64,000 nucleotides of DNA from an uncultured Planktomarina sp. (GCA_905181815.1 CAJIZA010000001.1:806001-870000); one strand, 5' to 3'; numbered from the stretch's first letter, positions 28,231 to 37,821 are shown. Numbers and translations are program-made. Notes: generated from the sequence alone by a model not told the origin.

Positions 28231-29429
28231 CTGAAGCCTATCTGTGCACCGGGCGTCGCAGCGCGATCGGTCGGTTTGGCGGCGCTTTGGCGCAAACCCG
28301 GCCCGATGATCTTTTGGCCCATGTGATCCGTGCCACTTTGGCCGATGTGCCGACCCTCGATCCAGCGGCCATTGATGATGTGATCATGGGATGCGCCAAT
28401 CAGGCCGGAGAAGACAATCGCAATGTGGCGCGCATGGCGGCCCTCTTGGCAGGCTTGCCTGAGAGCGTGGCGGGCGTCACGCTAAACCGCTTATGCGGCT
28501 CAGGACTGGACGCAATCGCAATGGGTGCTCGTGCCATCAAAGCCGGGGAGGCCGAGATCATTCTGGCCGGCGGCGTGGAAAGCATGACCCGCGCGCCCAT
28601 GGTCATGCCCAAGGCCGAGAGCGCCTTTTCGCGAAAAGCTGAAATTTTCGACACAACCATCGGATGGCGGTTTGTGAACCGCGAGATGAAAGCGCACTTT
28701 GGCATCGACAGCATGCCCGAAACAGCCGAAAATGTGGCCGCCGATTTTGGCATATCGCGCGCCGATCAAGACGCCTTTGCCCATCGCAGCCAGTGCCGCG
28801 CGGCGAAAGCCCAGGCCTCAGGGCGATTTGCCCGGGAAATCACGCCTATATCTCTGCCGCAACGGCGCGGCGACCCGATCATCTTTGACACAGATGAACA
28901 CCCCCGCACGACCAGCCTTGAAAAACTCGCCAGCCTCACCACCCCGTTTCAGCAAAATGGCACGGTTACAGCCGGCAATGCCTCAGGCGTCAATGATGGG
29001 GCCGCAGCGCTCATCATCGCCTCACAAGCTGCGGTGGAGCGCTTTGACCTCACGCCCATGGCCCGCATTCTTGGAACGGCCGTGGCCGGGGTCGCCCCGC
29101 GTATTATGGGCATCGGCCCTGCGCCGGCCAGCGAGAAGCTCTTGCAGCGGCTTGGGCTGACAATGTCAGACATAGATCTGATAGAACTGAACGAAGCCTT
29201 CGCCGCCCAAGGCTTGGCGGTCATGCGGCAGCTTGGCCTGGCCGATGATGCCGCCCATGTGAACCCCAATGGCGGCGCCATAGCCCTTGGCCACCCGCTG
29301 GGCATGTCGGGAGCGCGTCTGGCTTTGACCGCCGCCCATGAAATGCAGCTGAACGGCCACAAACGCGCCCTATGCACCATGTGCATCGGCGTGGGGCAAG
29401 GCATTGCGATGATACTTGAGAAACTGTGA
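28227..29429 (+). CDS. paaJ: 3-oxoadipyl-CoA/3-oxo-5,6-dehydrosuberyl-CoA thiolase
   Basis: A 400-residue thiolase that performs the two chain-shortening cleavages of the pathway, giving acetyl-CoA and succinyl-CoA. The nucleophilic cysteine is in [11 protein letters not shown] near residue 90; the [13 protein letters not shown] segment, the NEAFAAQ helix and the C-terminal CMCIGVGQG cysteine complete the active site. PcaF of the beta-ketoadipate pathway is nearly identical in pattern, and context decides for paaJ. It overlaps paaI by 4 bases and precedes paaK by 10. Confidence 0.92.
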   Translation: MTEAYLCTGRRSAIGRFGGALAQTRPDDLLAHVIRATLADVPTLDPAAIDDVIMGCANQAGEDNRNVARMAALLAGLPESVAGVTLNRLCGSGLDAIAMGARAIKAGEAEIILAGGVESMTRAPMVMPKAESAFSRKAEIFDTTIGWRFVNREMKAHFGIDSMPETAENVAADFGISRADQDAFAHRSQCRAAKAQASGRFAREITPISLPQRRGDPIIFDTDEHPRTTSLEKLASLTTPFQQNGTVTAGNASGVNDGAAALIIASQAAVERFDLTPMARILGTAVAGVAPRIMGIGPAPASEKLLQRLGLTMSDIDLIELNEAFAAQGLAVMRQLGLADDAAHVNPNGGAIALGHPLGMSGARLALTAAHEMQLNGHKRALCTMCIGVGQGIAMILEKL

Positions 29430-29439
29430 GACGAGACAG

Positions 29440-30723
29440 ATGAAAGATCTATCCCCAAAACCCGGAGATTTAAGCGCCATTGAAACCGCGAGCCGCGATG
29501 AAATCGAAGCGCTGCAACTTGAGCGGATGCGCTGGTCCTTGACCCATGCCTACACCAATGTGCCGCATTATAAACAGAGCTTCGATGCAGCCGGCGTGCA
29601 TCCCGATGATCTGAAGTCTCTGGCCGATTTGGCCCGCTTTCCGTTCACAGTGAAAACGGATTTGCGGAGCAACTACCCCTTTGGCCTCTTCGCCGTGCCA
29701 CGCAGTCAGATCAACCGCATTCATGCCTCCTCTGGAACCACAGGCCAGCCCACGGTGGTCGGCTATACCAAAGCTGATTTGGCGATGTGGGATGAGGTGA
29801 TGGAACGCTCCTTGCGCGCGTCCGGCCTGCGCGCTGGAGATCTGCTCCACAATGCCTATGGCTACGGGCTTTTTACCGGCGGATTGGGCGTGCATGGCGG
29901 CGCGGAAAAAATGGGTCTGACGGTTGTGCCCGTCTCCGGTGGCATGACCGAACGGCAGGTGCGTTTGATCGAAGACTTTCAAGCCACTGGGATCACAGTA
30001 ACCCCCTCCTATATGCTGTCAATTCTGGACGAATACCGGCGCCAAGGGCTCGATCCGCGCAAGTCTCCGCTACAAGTGGGTATTTTTGGCGCCGAGCCTT
30101 GGACCAACGCGATGCGCGAGGAGGTCGAGCAGTCGTTTGACATGCATGCGGTGGATATTTACGGCCTCTCAGAGGTGATAGGGCCCGGTGTGTCTTGCGA
30201 ATGCGTCGAAAGCAAAGACGGGCTACATATTTGGGAAGACCACTTCTACCCGGAGATCATTGACCCCGAGACTGGCGCGGTTCTGCCCGATGGGGCGCTT
30301 GGGGAATTGGTCTTCACCTCTCTGAGCAAAGAAGCTTTTCCAATCATTCGATACCGCACCCGCGATCTGACCCGGCTCCTACCTGGCACTGCGCGCAGCA
30401 TGCGGCGCATGGAAAAAGTCACCGGCCGCAACGATGACATGATGATCCTGCGCGGCGTCAATGTCTTTCCGACGCAGATTGAGGAGCAATTGATGAAGGT
30501 GCCACAACTGGCGGCGCATTTTCAAATTGAACTGGTCAAAAAAGGCCCAATGGATCACATGATTGTGCATGTAGAAGGCGATAGCGCCGCCGGCGACACG
30601 CTTGCGACTCTCATCAAGGCCAATATCGGCATCACCGCAGAGGTCCGCGCAGGCGCTGACAATTCCGTCGCCAGATCTCAAGGCAAAGCCGTACGGGTCA
30701 TTGACAACCGAGCAGCGCGCTAA
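29440..30723 (+). CDS. paaK: Phenylacetate-CoA ligase
   Basis: A 427-residue adenylate-forming enzyme that makes phenylacetyl-CoA from phenylacetate, CoA and ATP. The phosphate loop is [16 protein letters not shown] near residue 93; [14 protein letters not shown] and the [11 protein letters not shown] and [16 protein letters not shown] motifs follow. The ATG at 29440 is preferred over the upstream codon at 29416 on length and homology pattern. It lies between paaJ and the regulator paaR, 3 bases from the latter. Confidence 0.95.
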   Translation: MKDLSPKPGDLSAIETASRDEIEALQLERMRWSLTHAYTNVPHYKQSFDAAGVHPDDLKSLADLARFPFTVKTDLRSNYPFGLFAVPRSQINRIHASSGTTGQPTVVGYTKADLAMWDEVMERSLRASGLRAGDLLHNAYGYGLFTGGLGVHGGAEKMGLTVVPVSGGMTERQVRLIEDFQATGITVTPSYMLSILDEYRRQGLDPRKSPLQVGIFGAEPWTNAMREEVEQSFDMHAVDIYGLSEVIGPGVSCECVESKDGLHIWEDHFYPEIIDPETGAVLPDGALGELVFTSLSKEAFPIIRYRTRDLTRLLPGTARSMRRMEKVTGRNDDMMILRGVNVFPTQIEEQLMKVPQLAAHFQIELVKKGPMDHMIVHVEGDSAAGDTLATLIKANIGITAEVRAGADNSVARSQGKAVRVIDNRAAR

Positions 30724-30726
30724 CCT

Positions 30727-31341
30727 GTGGCCCGCCCCATCGCCAAGGACCACCGCGAAAAACGCAGCGCGATCTTGAAACAGGCTGCGGTCTACTTCGC
30801 AGACCACGGCTATGATCGCGCGTCGGTCAATGGGGTGGCGGGGGCCTGCGGCATCTCCAAATCCTTGATTTATCACTATTACGACAGCAAGGAGCAGCTG
30901 CTCTTTGACATTTTGCACAGCCATCTCACGACGCTCTACGAGGGCCTAATAGCCCTGCCAAAGGCCGAAGATCCTGAGCTGCAGCTGCGTCAATTGGTGA
31001 GAAAACTGCTGCATATGTACCGCGGCGCAGATGCAGAGCATCGATTACAATTGCAAAGCACAACGGCCCTGCCCAAGGCGCAACGCCATATACTGGCGGA
31101 CATCCAACGGTCGATTGTCAAAGAATTTTCCCAGGCCATTGCTGCCGCCGCGCCCGAATATCTAGAGCAAGACCCAGATCATTTGCGCCCGCTCACCATG
31201 TCGCTCTTTGGCATGGTCAATTGGTTCTACCTCTGGCACCAACCGGGCCGCGGCTTGAGTCGGGAAACCTATGCCGATCTGGCAAGCGAAATTCTCTTAG
31301 GCGGGTTGGCGCGGCTTCAAAATCAGGGGCGATCCCCTTAA
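30727..31341 (+). CDS. paaR: TetR-family regulator, PaaR-like
   Basis: A 204-residue TetR repressor starting at GTG. The N-terminal helix-turn-helix (about 12-58) includes the strongly conserved [22 protein letters not shown] recognition region. The C-terminal part should bind an inducer, probably phenylacetyl-CoA, by analogy with PaaR of beta-proteobacteria and Thermus. It ends the plus-strand paa operon, so it is expressed with the genes it would control. The GACC/GGTC site at 26945-26966 is the likely target. Its stop overlaps the aroQ stop on the other strand. Confidence 0.85.
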   Translation: MARPIAKDHREKRSAILKQAAVYFADHGYDRASVNGVAGACGISKSLIYHYYDSKEQLLFDILHSHLTTLYEGLIALPKAEDPELQLRQLVRKLLHMYRGADAEHRLQLQSTTALPKAQRHILADIQRSIVKEFSQAIAAAAPEYLEQDPDHLRPLTMSLFGMVNWFYLWHQPGRGLSRETYADLASEILLGGLARLQNQGRSP

Positions 31342-31784
31342 ACCTCGGGCGCCAGAATATGCCCCATGCGTTGCATCGCCAGACTATAGCCCTGGACGCC
31401 GAACCCGGCAATCACCCCATCTGCTCTTAAAGAGACATAAGACGAATGGCGGAAGCTCTCGCGTTTATGCACATTTGAAATATGCACCTCGAGAACCGGG
31501 CCCTCAAAGGTATGCAAGGCGTCGAGCAAAGCGATCGACGTATGGGTGAAGGCCGCAGGGTTGATGATAATGCCCGTTGAGGTTTGACGGGCCGTGTGGA
31601 TCATATCAATCAGCACACCCTCATGATTGCTTTGCATCAACTCGCAGCGCAGACCGAATTGCGCCGCCACCGCCGTGCAGGAGTTTGCCACATCGTCCAA
31701 TGTGTCATGCCCGTAAATTTCCGGCTGACGTTGTCCCAAAAGGTTCAAATTGGGACCGTTCAAAATTGTAATGAGTTGCGCCAT
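31338..31784 (-). CDS. aroQ: 3-dehydroquinate dehydratase, type II
   Basis: A 148-residue type II dehydroquinase of the shikimate pathway. [19 protein letters not shown] carries the catalytic arginine and tyrosine, and [16 protein letters not shown] the histidine. The ATG at 31784 gives the family length; the frame is open to 31823. It makes aromatic amino-acid precursors, in contrast to the degradation genes beside it. It is convergent with paaR. Confidence 0.95.
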   Translation of the reverse strand: MAQLITILNGPNLNLLGQRQPEIYGHDTLDDVANSCTAVAAQFGLRCELMQSNHEGVLIDMIHTARQTSTGIIINPAAFTHTSIALLDALHTFEGPVLEVHISNVHKRESFRHSSYVSLRADGVIAGFGVQGYSLAMQRMGHILAPEV

Positions 31785-31865
31785 GATCTCAGTTCCATCT
31801 CGTTTGTCACCCGGCCATGCCACAGTTTTGCAGCAATTGCGACTGTTTCTTGCCCTTTGCTGAAA

Positions 31866-33257
31866 TTATGCAGCCAGCTCGCAGAGCACTTGGTAGGCAC
31901 ATTGCACGTCGTCCTGGGTCACATCAAATTGACCAATCTGGAACCGTACGGCAATCTGCCCATCCACTTGCGTTTGTGTAATATAAATCCGCCCATCGTC
32001 ATTGATCCGGTTTACAAAAGCAATTTGTGCCGCATCATCGCGCCCGGCCAATCGAAAGGTGAACAGGGATAAAACCGGGGACGTAACAATCTCAAATTGA
32101 GGATGCTGTGACAATTGGTCAGCCAAACCCTCAGCCCAAGCCACATGATTGCGCAGCCTCTGGCGCAGGGCCTCAAGCCCGTAGGAGCGCAGCAAAAACC
32201 ACAGCTTTAACGCGCGGAACCGCCGTCCGAGGGGCAAAGACCACTCTGAATAATTAATCACCCCGTCCCGGCCATGGGTTTTGAGATATTCTGGTTGAAT
32301 GGCAAGAGTTTTGACCAGGCTTGCAGGATCGGCAAGGAAATGCGCCGAGCAATCAAACTGCGCACCGAGCCATTTATGCGGATTGAACACGAGGGAGTCC
32401 GCGCCCTCAATCCCGGCCCATAGCGCACGAAATTCAGGGCAGATCATGCCCGCGCCGGCCCAAGCCGCATCCACATGGCTGTAAAGGTTAAACTCTTTGG
32501 CCACGCCGAGCACAGCTGCGAGATCATCGCAGGCGCCTGTGCCTGTGCCGCCGGTGCAGGCGATCAACCCCGCCGGCAGATGCCCCGCCGCAAGATCGGC
32601 CTCAATCGCTGCCTGCAGCGCGACCGGATCCATGCCGCGGCGGATGCCGCCAATGGGGATGCGCACGAGATTGTCTTGACCAAGTCCCGCCACCCATATG
32701 GCGCGATCTACCGATGTGTGAACCTCTGCCGAACAGTAAACTCGCAGCCGCGGCGCTCCGGACAGCCCCAAGCGATTGCCCTGCCAATTCAGCGCCCGCT
32801 CGCGCATAGTCAGCACCGCCGCCAATGTCGCCGAGGAGGCCGAATCTTGAATGACACCAGAAAACCCTGAGGGAAGACCAATGGCTTGGCGCAACCAATC
32901 GAGCATCACAGTTTCCATCTCCGTCGCCGCCGGTGAGGTCTGCCAAAGCATACATTGCGCCGCAATGGTTGAGACCAGCATCTCCGCCAGCATAGACGGA
33001 GGGGCGGCATTGGCTGGGAAATAGGCAAAAAACCTTGGGTGCTGCCAATGGGTCATCCCTGGCATCACCACCCGCTCAAAATCGGCCATGATCTCTTCCA
33101 TGGACTGCGGCGTCTCCGGGGCGCTGTGCTCTAAAAGAGCGGCCACATCCCCCGGCGCCGTTTGAGCGCGCACCGGGCGGTCGCGTAGATTTTTATGGTA
33201 ATCTGCGGCCCATTGAGAAATTTTTGCACCCCAGTCAGAGAATTCATCCCAGTGCAT
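31866..33257 (-). CDS. Aromatic-L-amino-acid decarboxylase, PLP-dependent group II
   Basis: A 463-residue group II decarboxylase. The PLP lysine is in NPHKWLGAQFDCS, the HVDAAWAG Asp binds the cofactor ring, and the N terminus (PGMTHWQHPRFFAYFPANA) is characteristic of Trp/Tyr/Phe/DOPA decarboxylases. The reaction gives an arylethylamine and CO2. It lies between aroQ and an SDR gene close to the phenylacetate cluster, which suggests that phenylethylamine could be oxidised on to phenylacetate, although no amine oxidase is seen. A role in making a signal amine or secondary metabolite is another option. No clear terminator or regulator is visible in the 295-base gap before the SDR. Confidence 0.85.
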   Translation of the reverse strand: MHWDEFSDWGAKISQWAADYHKNLRDRPVRAQTAPGDVAALLEHSAPETPQSMEEIMADFERVVMPGMTHWQHPRFFAYFPANAAPPSMLAEMLVSTIAAQCMLWQTSPAATEMETVMLDWLRQAIGLPSGFSGVIQDSASSATLAAVLTMRERALNWQGNRLGLSGAPRLRVYCSAEVHTSVDRAIWVAGLGQDNLVRIPIGGIRRGMDPVALQAAIEADLAAGHLPAGLIACTGGTGTGACDDLAAVLGVAKEFNLYSHVDAAWAGAGMICPEFRALWAGIEGADSLVFNPHKWLGAQFDCSAHFLADPASLVKTLAIQPEYLKTHGRDGVINYSEWSLPLGRRFRALKLWFLLRSYGLEALRQRLRNHVAWAEGLADQLSQHPQFEIVTSPVLSLFTFRLAGRDDAAQIAFVNRINDDGRIYITQTQVDGQIAVRFQIGQFDVTQDDVQCAYQVLCELAA

Positions 33258-33513
33258 TTTCAGTCCCTTCTCTTAACAGCACAGACCCCATGCGGGCGGC
33301 CAAAGGCGGATAGAGCCACCGCGATTTGCGCAAAATACAGCATACCGCTCCGCTCATGGCCCGCAAGCCATAACACTGCAGCGCGCCTTAAATCTACACA
33401 AGGCTATGCGTCCCCCTTTGTGCATCGCGCAATTTGACATTGACCCTTGGCGCGCAAAACGCCAGCCTTGCCGTACAGAAGCTCATGCCCATAACACCGG
33501 CAGTGGGTGCACA

Positions 33514-33537
33514 GCTGCATCCTATGCTGCATCCCAT
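33514..33537. repeat. 12-bp tandem duplication upstream of the SDR gene
   Basis: GCTGCATCCTAT is followed directly by GCTGCATCCCAT, a two-copy 12-bp tandem with one difference, 15 bases before the SDR ATG. It looks like a replication-slippage product. The surrounding 295 bases show no gene. Confidence 0.6.
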
Positions 33538-33552
33538 GCAAGGCAACGAGCA

Positions 33553-34392
33553 ATGCCAGACATCAGGGAGATCCCTTTGGAATTCCAAGGCAAGATAATT
33601 ATCCTTACCGGTGCAGCAGGAGGCATTGGTGCGGCTCTGGCCCGTGAATTTACCCAGCGCGGCGCGCGCTTGGCGCTCTGCGATCTCAATGCGCCCGCAC
33701 TGAACGACCTGTCCCAGGAGCTGGGCGCGCTGCAGATGATTTGTGATGTGACTGTCGAAAGTAACATTCAAGCCGTTGTAACAGAGGTCGAAGCGACCCT
33801 TGGCCCAGTAGATATTTTTTTCTCTAATGCCGGGTTCAGCACAGGCGAGCCAGATCACGCGGCCTCAGCGCCAGATAGGGTTTGGCAGGCGGCCTGGGAT
33901 TTGCATGTCATGGCGCATGTCTATGCCTGCCGTGCAGTTTTGCCGGCCATGCTGGCGCGCGGACAGGGCTATCTTGTACAGATGGCCTCAGCTGCGGGGC
34001 TGCTCAACCAAATTGGTGATGCGGCCTATTCAACCAGCAAACACGCCGCGATCGGTTTTGCTGAAGCACTGGCCATTTCCCACGGAGACGAAGGTCTCAA
34101 AGTCTCAGTGGTTTGCCCGCAATATGTGGCCACGCCCATGCTTGGATATTATGATCCTGCCTCGGCAGCCCCATTGCCAGGTGTATTGAGCCCCGAGGTC
34201 ACAGCCCAGCGCGTGGCAGATGCGATGGAGGAGGAACGCTTTTTGATCCTACCGCATCCGCAAGTGGCCGATTATATGGTCTTCAAAGCAACCGAGCCCG
34301 ACAAATGGCTGTCTGCCATGCGCAAACTGCGCGCGCGGCTCGTGGCAAAACTAGGCAAGCTTGATTTGGCACAGATGCACAAATGGATGTAA
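33553..34392 (+). CDS. Short-chain dehydrogenase/reductase
   Basis: A 279-residue classical SDR that oxidises or reduces a hydroxyl/keto group with NAD(P). The cofactor loop TGAAGGIGAALA is at about 19-30, NAG at 96-98, and the catalytic set is a Ser in QMASAAG plus YSTSK (Tyr and Lys). Length is normal. The open frame extends to 33406 but upstream codons are not protein-like, and the ATG at 33553 fits the family. It is convergent with the broken GNAT gene, which ends 14 bases downstream. The substrate is not known. Confidence 0.85.
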   Translation: MPDIREIPLEFQGKIIILTGAAGGIGAALAREFTQRGARLALCDLNAPALNDLSQELGALQMICDVTVESNIQAVVTEVEATLGPVDIFFSNAGFSTGEPDHAASAPDRVWQAAWDLHVMAHVYACRAVLPAMLARGQGYLVQMASAAGLLNQIGDAAYSTSKHAAIGFAEALAISHGDEGLKVSVVCPQYVATPMLGYYDPASAAPLPGVLSPEVTAQRVADAMEEERFLILPHPQVADYMVFKATEPDKWLSAMRKLRARLVAKLGKLDLAQMHKWM

Positions 34393-34405
34393 TCTCCAGG
34401 TCGCT

Positions 34406-35400
34406 TTAGGGTTTGAGGACTTTTTGCATGGTGATTTCCGTTGCGTGATCATAGCCCGGATGGGCATTGCGGGCTGTCTCGACAAATCCATATTTGCCAA
34501 ATATCCGTTGGTTCTCCACCTAGCTCAATACGCACCTGAAGTTCAAGCCGAGACAGGCTCATCGATTGGGCCAATGTCTCACTCGCCCCCATCAGCGCGC
34601 GCAGCACCCCCCGGCCACGCAGATCGCTCACAATCGCAATTTTCCCCAAATACAGAGCATGCGGCAAAGGCTTGGCCACAAGGCAAGCAGTGACTGGATC
34701 ACCCAGAGCCAACAGCCAGCTGTCCTTGGCCATCTGCGCCAGCTTGCTCACTGTCAGCTGGTGCATAGAGCTGGGCGGATCAATGCGCCCGGTCATATAG
34801 GCAAAAGAGGTTTGAATAAGAGTTAATACCTGCGCCAAAGCCGCGGTATCGCTGGCCTCCAATCGCCGCAAGGCATTCTGCAGATCGGCCTGGCCAATCA
34901 TTCGCTGATAAATCGCTGTTCCGTGCCACTGGCCAAATTTGCACCCGACATCCTGTAAGCTTCCGACATGGGCAAACCCGCAGCGTTCTTGCAGCTGCGC
35001 GCTCTGCGGATTTGGCAAGGTCACAATGGCCACTGCCGTGTGAAACCCGCGGGCGGCCAAATGTGCAAAGAGCATCCGATAGAGCGCTTGGGCAAGGCCG
35101 CGACCCTGTCCCTCGGGCGCCAAGTAAACACTGACCTCTGCGGTGCGGTCATAGGCCGGGCGGGGACGATAGGGGCTGGCATAGGCAAAGCCTAAAATCC
35201 CCGCATCAGACTGCGCCACAAAGTAGCCATGGCTGGCAAGGTTGCCGGCTATGCGCTCAGCCATAGTCTCCAGGCTGGGTGGAACGGTTTCAAAAGAAAC
35301 AGAAGTCTCTTGCACGAAAGGCGCATAAATCGCCTCGAATATCAGCTGCATCCTCTGGCCGGGCCGCACGAATGGTGACATCTCCCTGCGGTGTAGACAT
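34406..35400 (-). pseudogene. Tandem GNAT N-acetyltransferase with two +1 frameshifts
   Basis: Two GNAT domains in one chain: the first resembles phosphinothricin/methionine-sulfoximine acetyltransferases (IYAPFVQETSVSFETVPP, EGQGRGLAQALYRML), the second has DLRGRGVLRALMG. The continuous frame (35381 to 34449) has a wrong start and a wrong end. Removing one C (plus strand) at 35333-35334 restores an N terminus beginning MSTPQGDVTIRAARPEDA from the ATG at 35400. Removing one C at 34519-34520 restores the GNAT tail VENQRIFGKYGFVET...HPGYDHATEITM ending at 34406. The repaired product has 330 residues. Both lesions read as an extra G after AG in the coding strand. The gene is probably inactive, unless both are read errors. 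It lies between the SDR and csaA genes. Confidence 0.8.
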
Positions 35401-35465
35401 CTCGGTGGCCCCTCAACCAGTATGTGGACTCGGAGTGCCGATGCTGTTGCGCAACACCCTCCGCA

Positions 35466-35804
35466 TTAGAACAATCGCCCGCCAATAGGCACATCCTGAT
35501 CTGGCCGCATCAACACCACTTTGCCGGCCTCATCCGGCACACCCAGCACCAAAATCTCAGACATCACCTTGCCAATCTGGCGCGGCGGAAAGTTCACCAC
35601 GGCCAGAACCTGGGTTCCAACCAACGCTTCGGGCGTATAATGATCGGTCAATTGAGCAGAAGATTTCTTAATCCCAAGATCGCCGCCAAAATCCACCCAA
35701 AGCTTGATGGCTGGCACGCGGGCCTCGGGATAGGGTTCGGCTTGGGTGACATGGCCAATGCGAATATCAAGCTTGGCAAAATCCGCATAGGTGACCTCAA
35801 CCAT
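35466..35804 (-). CDS. csaA: tRNA-binding domain protein, CsaA type
   Basis: A 112-residue OB-fold protein like CsaA, which binds tRNA and may act as a chaperone. YADFAKLDIRIGHVTQAEP starts the fold; FPPRQIGKVMSEILVLGVP is the most conserved segment. The ATG at 35804 with GGAGC upstream gives the family length and overlaps the end of proC by 8 bases. Cytoplasmic. It is probably co-transcribed with proC and ybjN. Confidence 0.9.
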   Translation of the reverse strand: MVEVTYADFAKLDIRIGHVTQAEPYPEARVPAIKLWVDFGGDLGIKKSSAQLTDHYTPEALVGTQVLAVVNFPPRQIGKVMSEILVLGVPDEAGKVVLMRPDQDVPIGGRLF

Positions 35805-36624
35805 TTGAAAGCTCCTGCGATCTCCGACTGGCAGCTGCCACGGCTTGATCCAAAAGTTGTGGCAATCCGGCATCGCTGCGCATCAAAATTTCAAGTGCCG
35901 CTTGGGTCGTGCCATTGGGGCTGGTGACATTGATCCGAAGTTGCTCGGCACTCTCGCTTGAGTGGATCGCCAAAGCACCTGCACCGGCCACTGTGGCCTG
36001 CGCAAGCTGCATCGCCATGTCCTCTGGCAGTCCTTGGTTCACACCCGCCGCTGCCAAAGCCTCGATCATCAAAAATACATAGGCCGGGCCAGAACCAGAA
36101 ACGCCGGTGACCGCATCCATTTGCTGTTCATTTTGCAACACAAGAGTCTGACCCACGGCTGCCATCAGACTTTGCGCTTCTGCGACGTCTTTCTCTGTTG
36201 CGCGCCCATTGCCGATTAGCGCTGTAATTCCCTGACCAATTGCCGCAGGCGTATTGGGCATGGCGCGCACAATCGGCGTGGATTTCCCTAGAACGTCCTC
36301 AAAGGCCGTGATAGACGTGCCAGCGGCCACGGAGATAAACAAGGTTGTGGCCGAACCAAACCGCTGCAACCGCGGCAGGGCTTCTCCCATCATTTGCGGT
36401 TTTACAGCCACCAAAACGACAGCGGGATCATCGGGCAGCATTTCATTGACCCGCACGCCAATTGACAAAAGCCAGTCACTGGGTTTGGGGTCTAAGATCC
36501 AAACCGATTTTGGATCAATCCCCTGATTGAGCCAACCACTCAAAAGCGCAGATCCCATTTTTCCGCAGCCAAGCATAACCAAACCACATTTTAAAATATT
36601 ACTTGAAAACATCTCCAAACCCAT
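35797..36624 (-). CDS. proC: Pyrroline-5-carboxylate reductase
   Basis: A 275-residue enzyme that makes L-proline from pyrroline-5-carboxylate with NAD(P)H. The GCGKMGSALLSGW dinucleotide loop, VKPQMM, VRAMPNTPAAIGQG and DAVTGVSGSGPAYVF motifs are all present. The ATG at 36624 has AAAGGCG upstream; the next ATG, four codons on, is less well placed. It overlaps csaA by 8 bases and lies 21 bases after ybjN. Confidence 0.95.
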   Translation of the reverse strand: MGLEMFSSNILKCGLVMLGCGKMGSALLSGWLNQGIDPKSVWILDPKPSDWLLSIGVRVNEMLPDDPAVVLVAVKPQMMGEALPRLQRFGSATTLFISVAAGTSITAFEDVLGKSTPIVRAMPNTPAAIGQGITALIGNGRATEKDVAEAQSLMAAVGQTLVLQNEQQMDAVTGVSGSGPAYVFLMIEALAAAGVNQGLPEDMAMQLAQATVAGAGALAIHSSESAEQLRINVTSPNGTTQAALEILMRSDAGLPQLLDQAVAAASRRSQELSNG

Positions 36625-36645
36625 ATTCGCCTTTACCCACGGATC

Positions 36646-37149
36646 CTACGCATGGCCGTAGGCCTCTGCAATGGCCACTTTCAATGCCGTCTCAAGATCT
36701 TTTTCGCCCCATGTGACCATTTGAAAGGCCGGATAATAGCGCTCAGCCGAAGTGACGGCCAAAGAAATCATCGTATCAATTTGATCAGGCATCGCCATTT
36801 GACCATCGGAGAGTATCAACCCATAGCGATAAGCCATCAACTGCTCCGCTCCCCAATAGGCGAAACTGCCGGCCCAGCACATGTCATTGACCGCATTGAG
36901 CGCTTCATAGAGCGCAGGCATCCGATGGGCCGGAGGGTCCATCTCGAAGCTACAGACCAAACGCAGGGTTTGATAGGGTTCACACCAAGACAAAGTGATC
37001 GAATAGCTGCGCCATTGCCCGGCTATCTCCATTGAGATTTGATCATCCGCAATCCGATCGAACTGCCATTCCTGATGAGTGGCAATATCTTCAACGATAT
37101 CTATGGGATGTAGATCTTCAAAATCATAGGCGTGATTGGACAGTGCCAT
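36646..37149 (-). CDS. YbjN domain-containing protein
   Basis: A 167-residue protein of the YbjN family that is common in alphaproteobacteria. Family positions include DLHPIDIVEDIA, WEFDR-like WQFDRIADDQISM, GQWRSYSITLSW and NDMCWAGSFAYW. The family fold resembles type III secretion chaperones, but the cell role is unknown. The ATG at 37149 follows AAGGGGG; the open frame back to 37302 is not used. Upstream lies a 288-base gap with a terminator and a tandem repeat. Confidence 0.85.
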   Translation of the reverse strand: MALSNHAYDFEDLHPIDIVEDIATHQEWQFDRIADDQISMEIAGQWRSYSITLSWCEPYQTLRLVCSFEMDPPAHRMPALYEALNAVNDMCWAGSFAYWGAEQLMAYRYGLILSDGQMAMPDQIDTMISLAVTSAERYYPAFQMVTWGEKDLETALKVAIAEAYGHA

Positions 37150-37277
37150 AAACAACCCCCTTCCGGGCCAAAAACTCCGATCCGTCGCCTCCACAATCCC
37201 TTGTACACTGCCCAAGATCTTGCGGCTGCCAAACCGTTCTATACAATCTATGGTGTCCCTTGACTGGGAAGCTGTCC

Positions 37278-37316
37278 AGTCATTTATCTGGGGATAAGTC
37301 ATTTATCTGTGGACAA
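37278..37316. repeat. 19-bp tandem duplication
   Basis: Two adjacent copies of a 19-base unit (first 37278-37296, second 37297-37315) share the core AGTCATTTATCTG and differ at two positions. It lies in the gap between ybjN and ubiK. It is probably a slippage duplication, though it could act as a repeated binding site for the ybjN promoter. Confidence 0.6.
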
Positions 37317-37352
37317 GATGGCCAAATAACCACGCCGCTGCCGCAAAACCAC

Positions 37353-37380
37353 AAAGGCCGCCCTAACAGGACGGCCTTTT
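37353..37380. terminator. Intrinsic terminator downstream of ubiK
   Basis: AAAGGCCGCCC and GGACGGCCTTT pair with one G-U wobble around a TAACA loop, with T runs on both sides. It stands 58 bases after the ubiK stop on the minus strand. Confidence 0.7.
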
Positions 37381-37437
37381 GGCAGGTGAAGCGGTCACGC
37401 TTCAAAAGAATGCGAGATTGCTGTGGCGCGGCTTCGC

Positions 37438-37722
37438 TTACGACTTAGGCGCAGCCTTGGATTTCGGAGCCTTTTTCGCAGCAGCAGCTTCTAATACCTT
37501 AAGCCGCGCGCTCAATTCGTCATTTTGCGTCCGCGCCTTTTGCGCCATGGCCCGCACCGCATCGAATTCTTCACGGGTGACAAAATTGCGATCTGCCAGC
37601 CAGCGATCCATGACGCTTTTCATGGCATTCTCCGCCTCGTCCTTGGCGCCTTGCGCGACACCCATCGCATTCGTCATAATTTGGCTCATGTCATCCATGA
37701 ACTTATTTTTACCTTGCATCAT
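37438..37722 (-). CDS. UbiK-family ubiquinone biosynthesis accessory factor
   Basis: A 94-residue BMFP/YqiC-type protein that helps ubiquinone assembly in E. coli (UbiK). A helical N-terminal part (MDDMSQIMTNAMGVAQGAKDE) is followed by a coiled coil (VTREEFDAVRAMAQKARTQN) and a lysine/alanine-rich tail. AAGGAGA precedes two adjacent ATG codons, and the first is used here. It is divergent from lgt, with about 100 bases between. Confidence 0.85.
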   Translation of the reverse strand: MMQGKNKFMDDMSQIMTNAMGVAQGAKDEAENAMKSVMDRWLADRNFVTREEFDAVRAMAQKARTQNDELSARLKVLEAAAAKKAPKSKAAPKS

Positions 37723-37821
37723 CTGTCTCCTTGGCGTCGAAAAATCGCTTTAGTCTTATATGGGGTCTAAGATCGCGGAACTCAAGGTTGACTTACAGCG
37801 CCGCTCTGGGAATGAAGGGTC

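Noticed and set aside
33406..33552. N-terminal extension of the SDR
   Set aside because: The added 49 residues have no SDR similarity and include a 12-bp tandem repeat; the ATG at 33553 fits the family.
34515..34525. Programmed +1 frameshift in the GNAT gene
   Set aside because: No known slippery pattern, stop context or stimulatory structure was seen, and a second lesion of the same type lies near the start.
34449..35381. The continuous GNAT frame as an intact gene
   Set aside because: Its first 15 or so and last 20 or so residues do not fit the family, while the other frame gives perfect GNAT ends after removing one base at each site.
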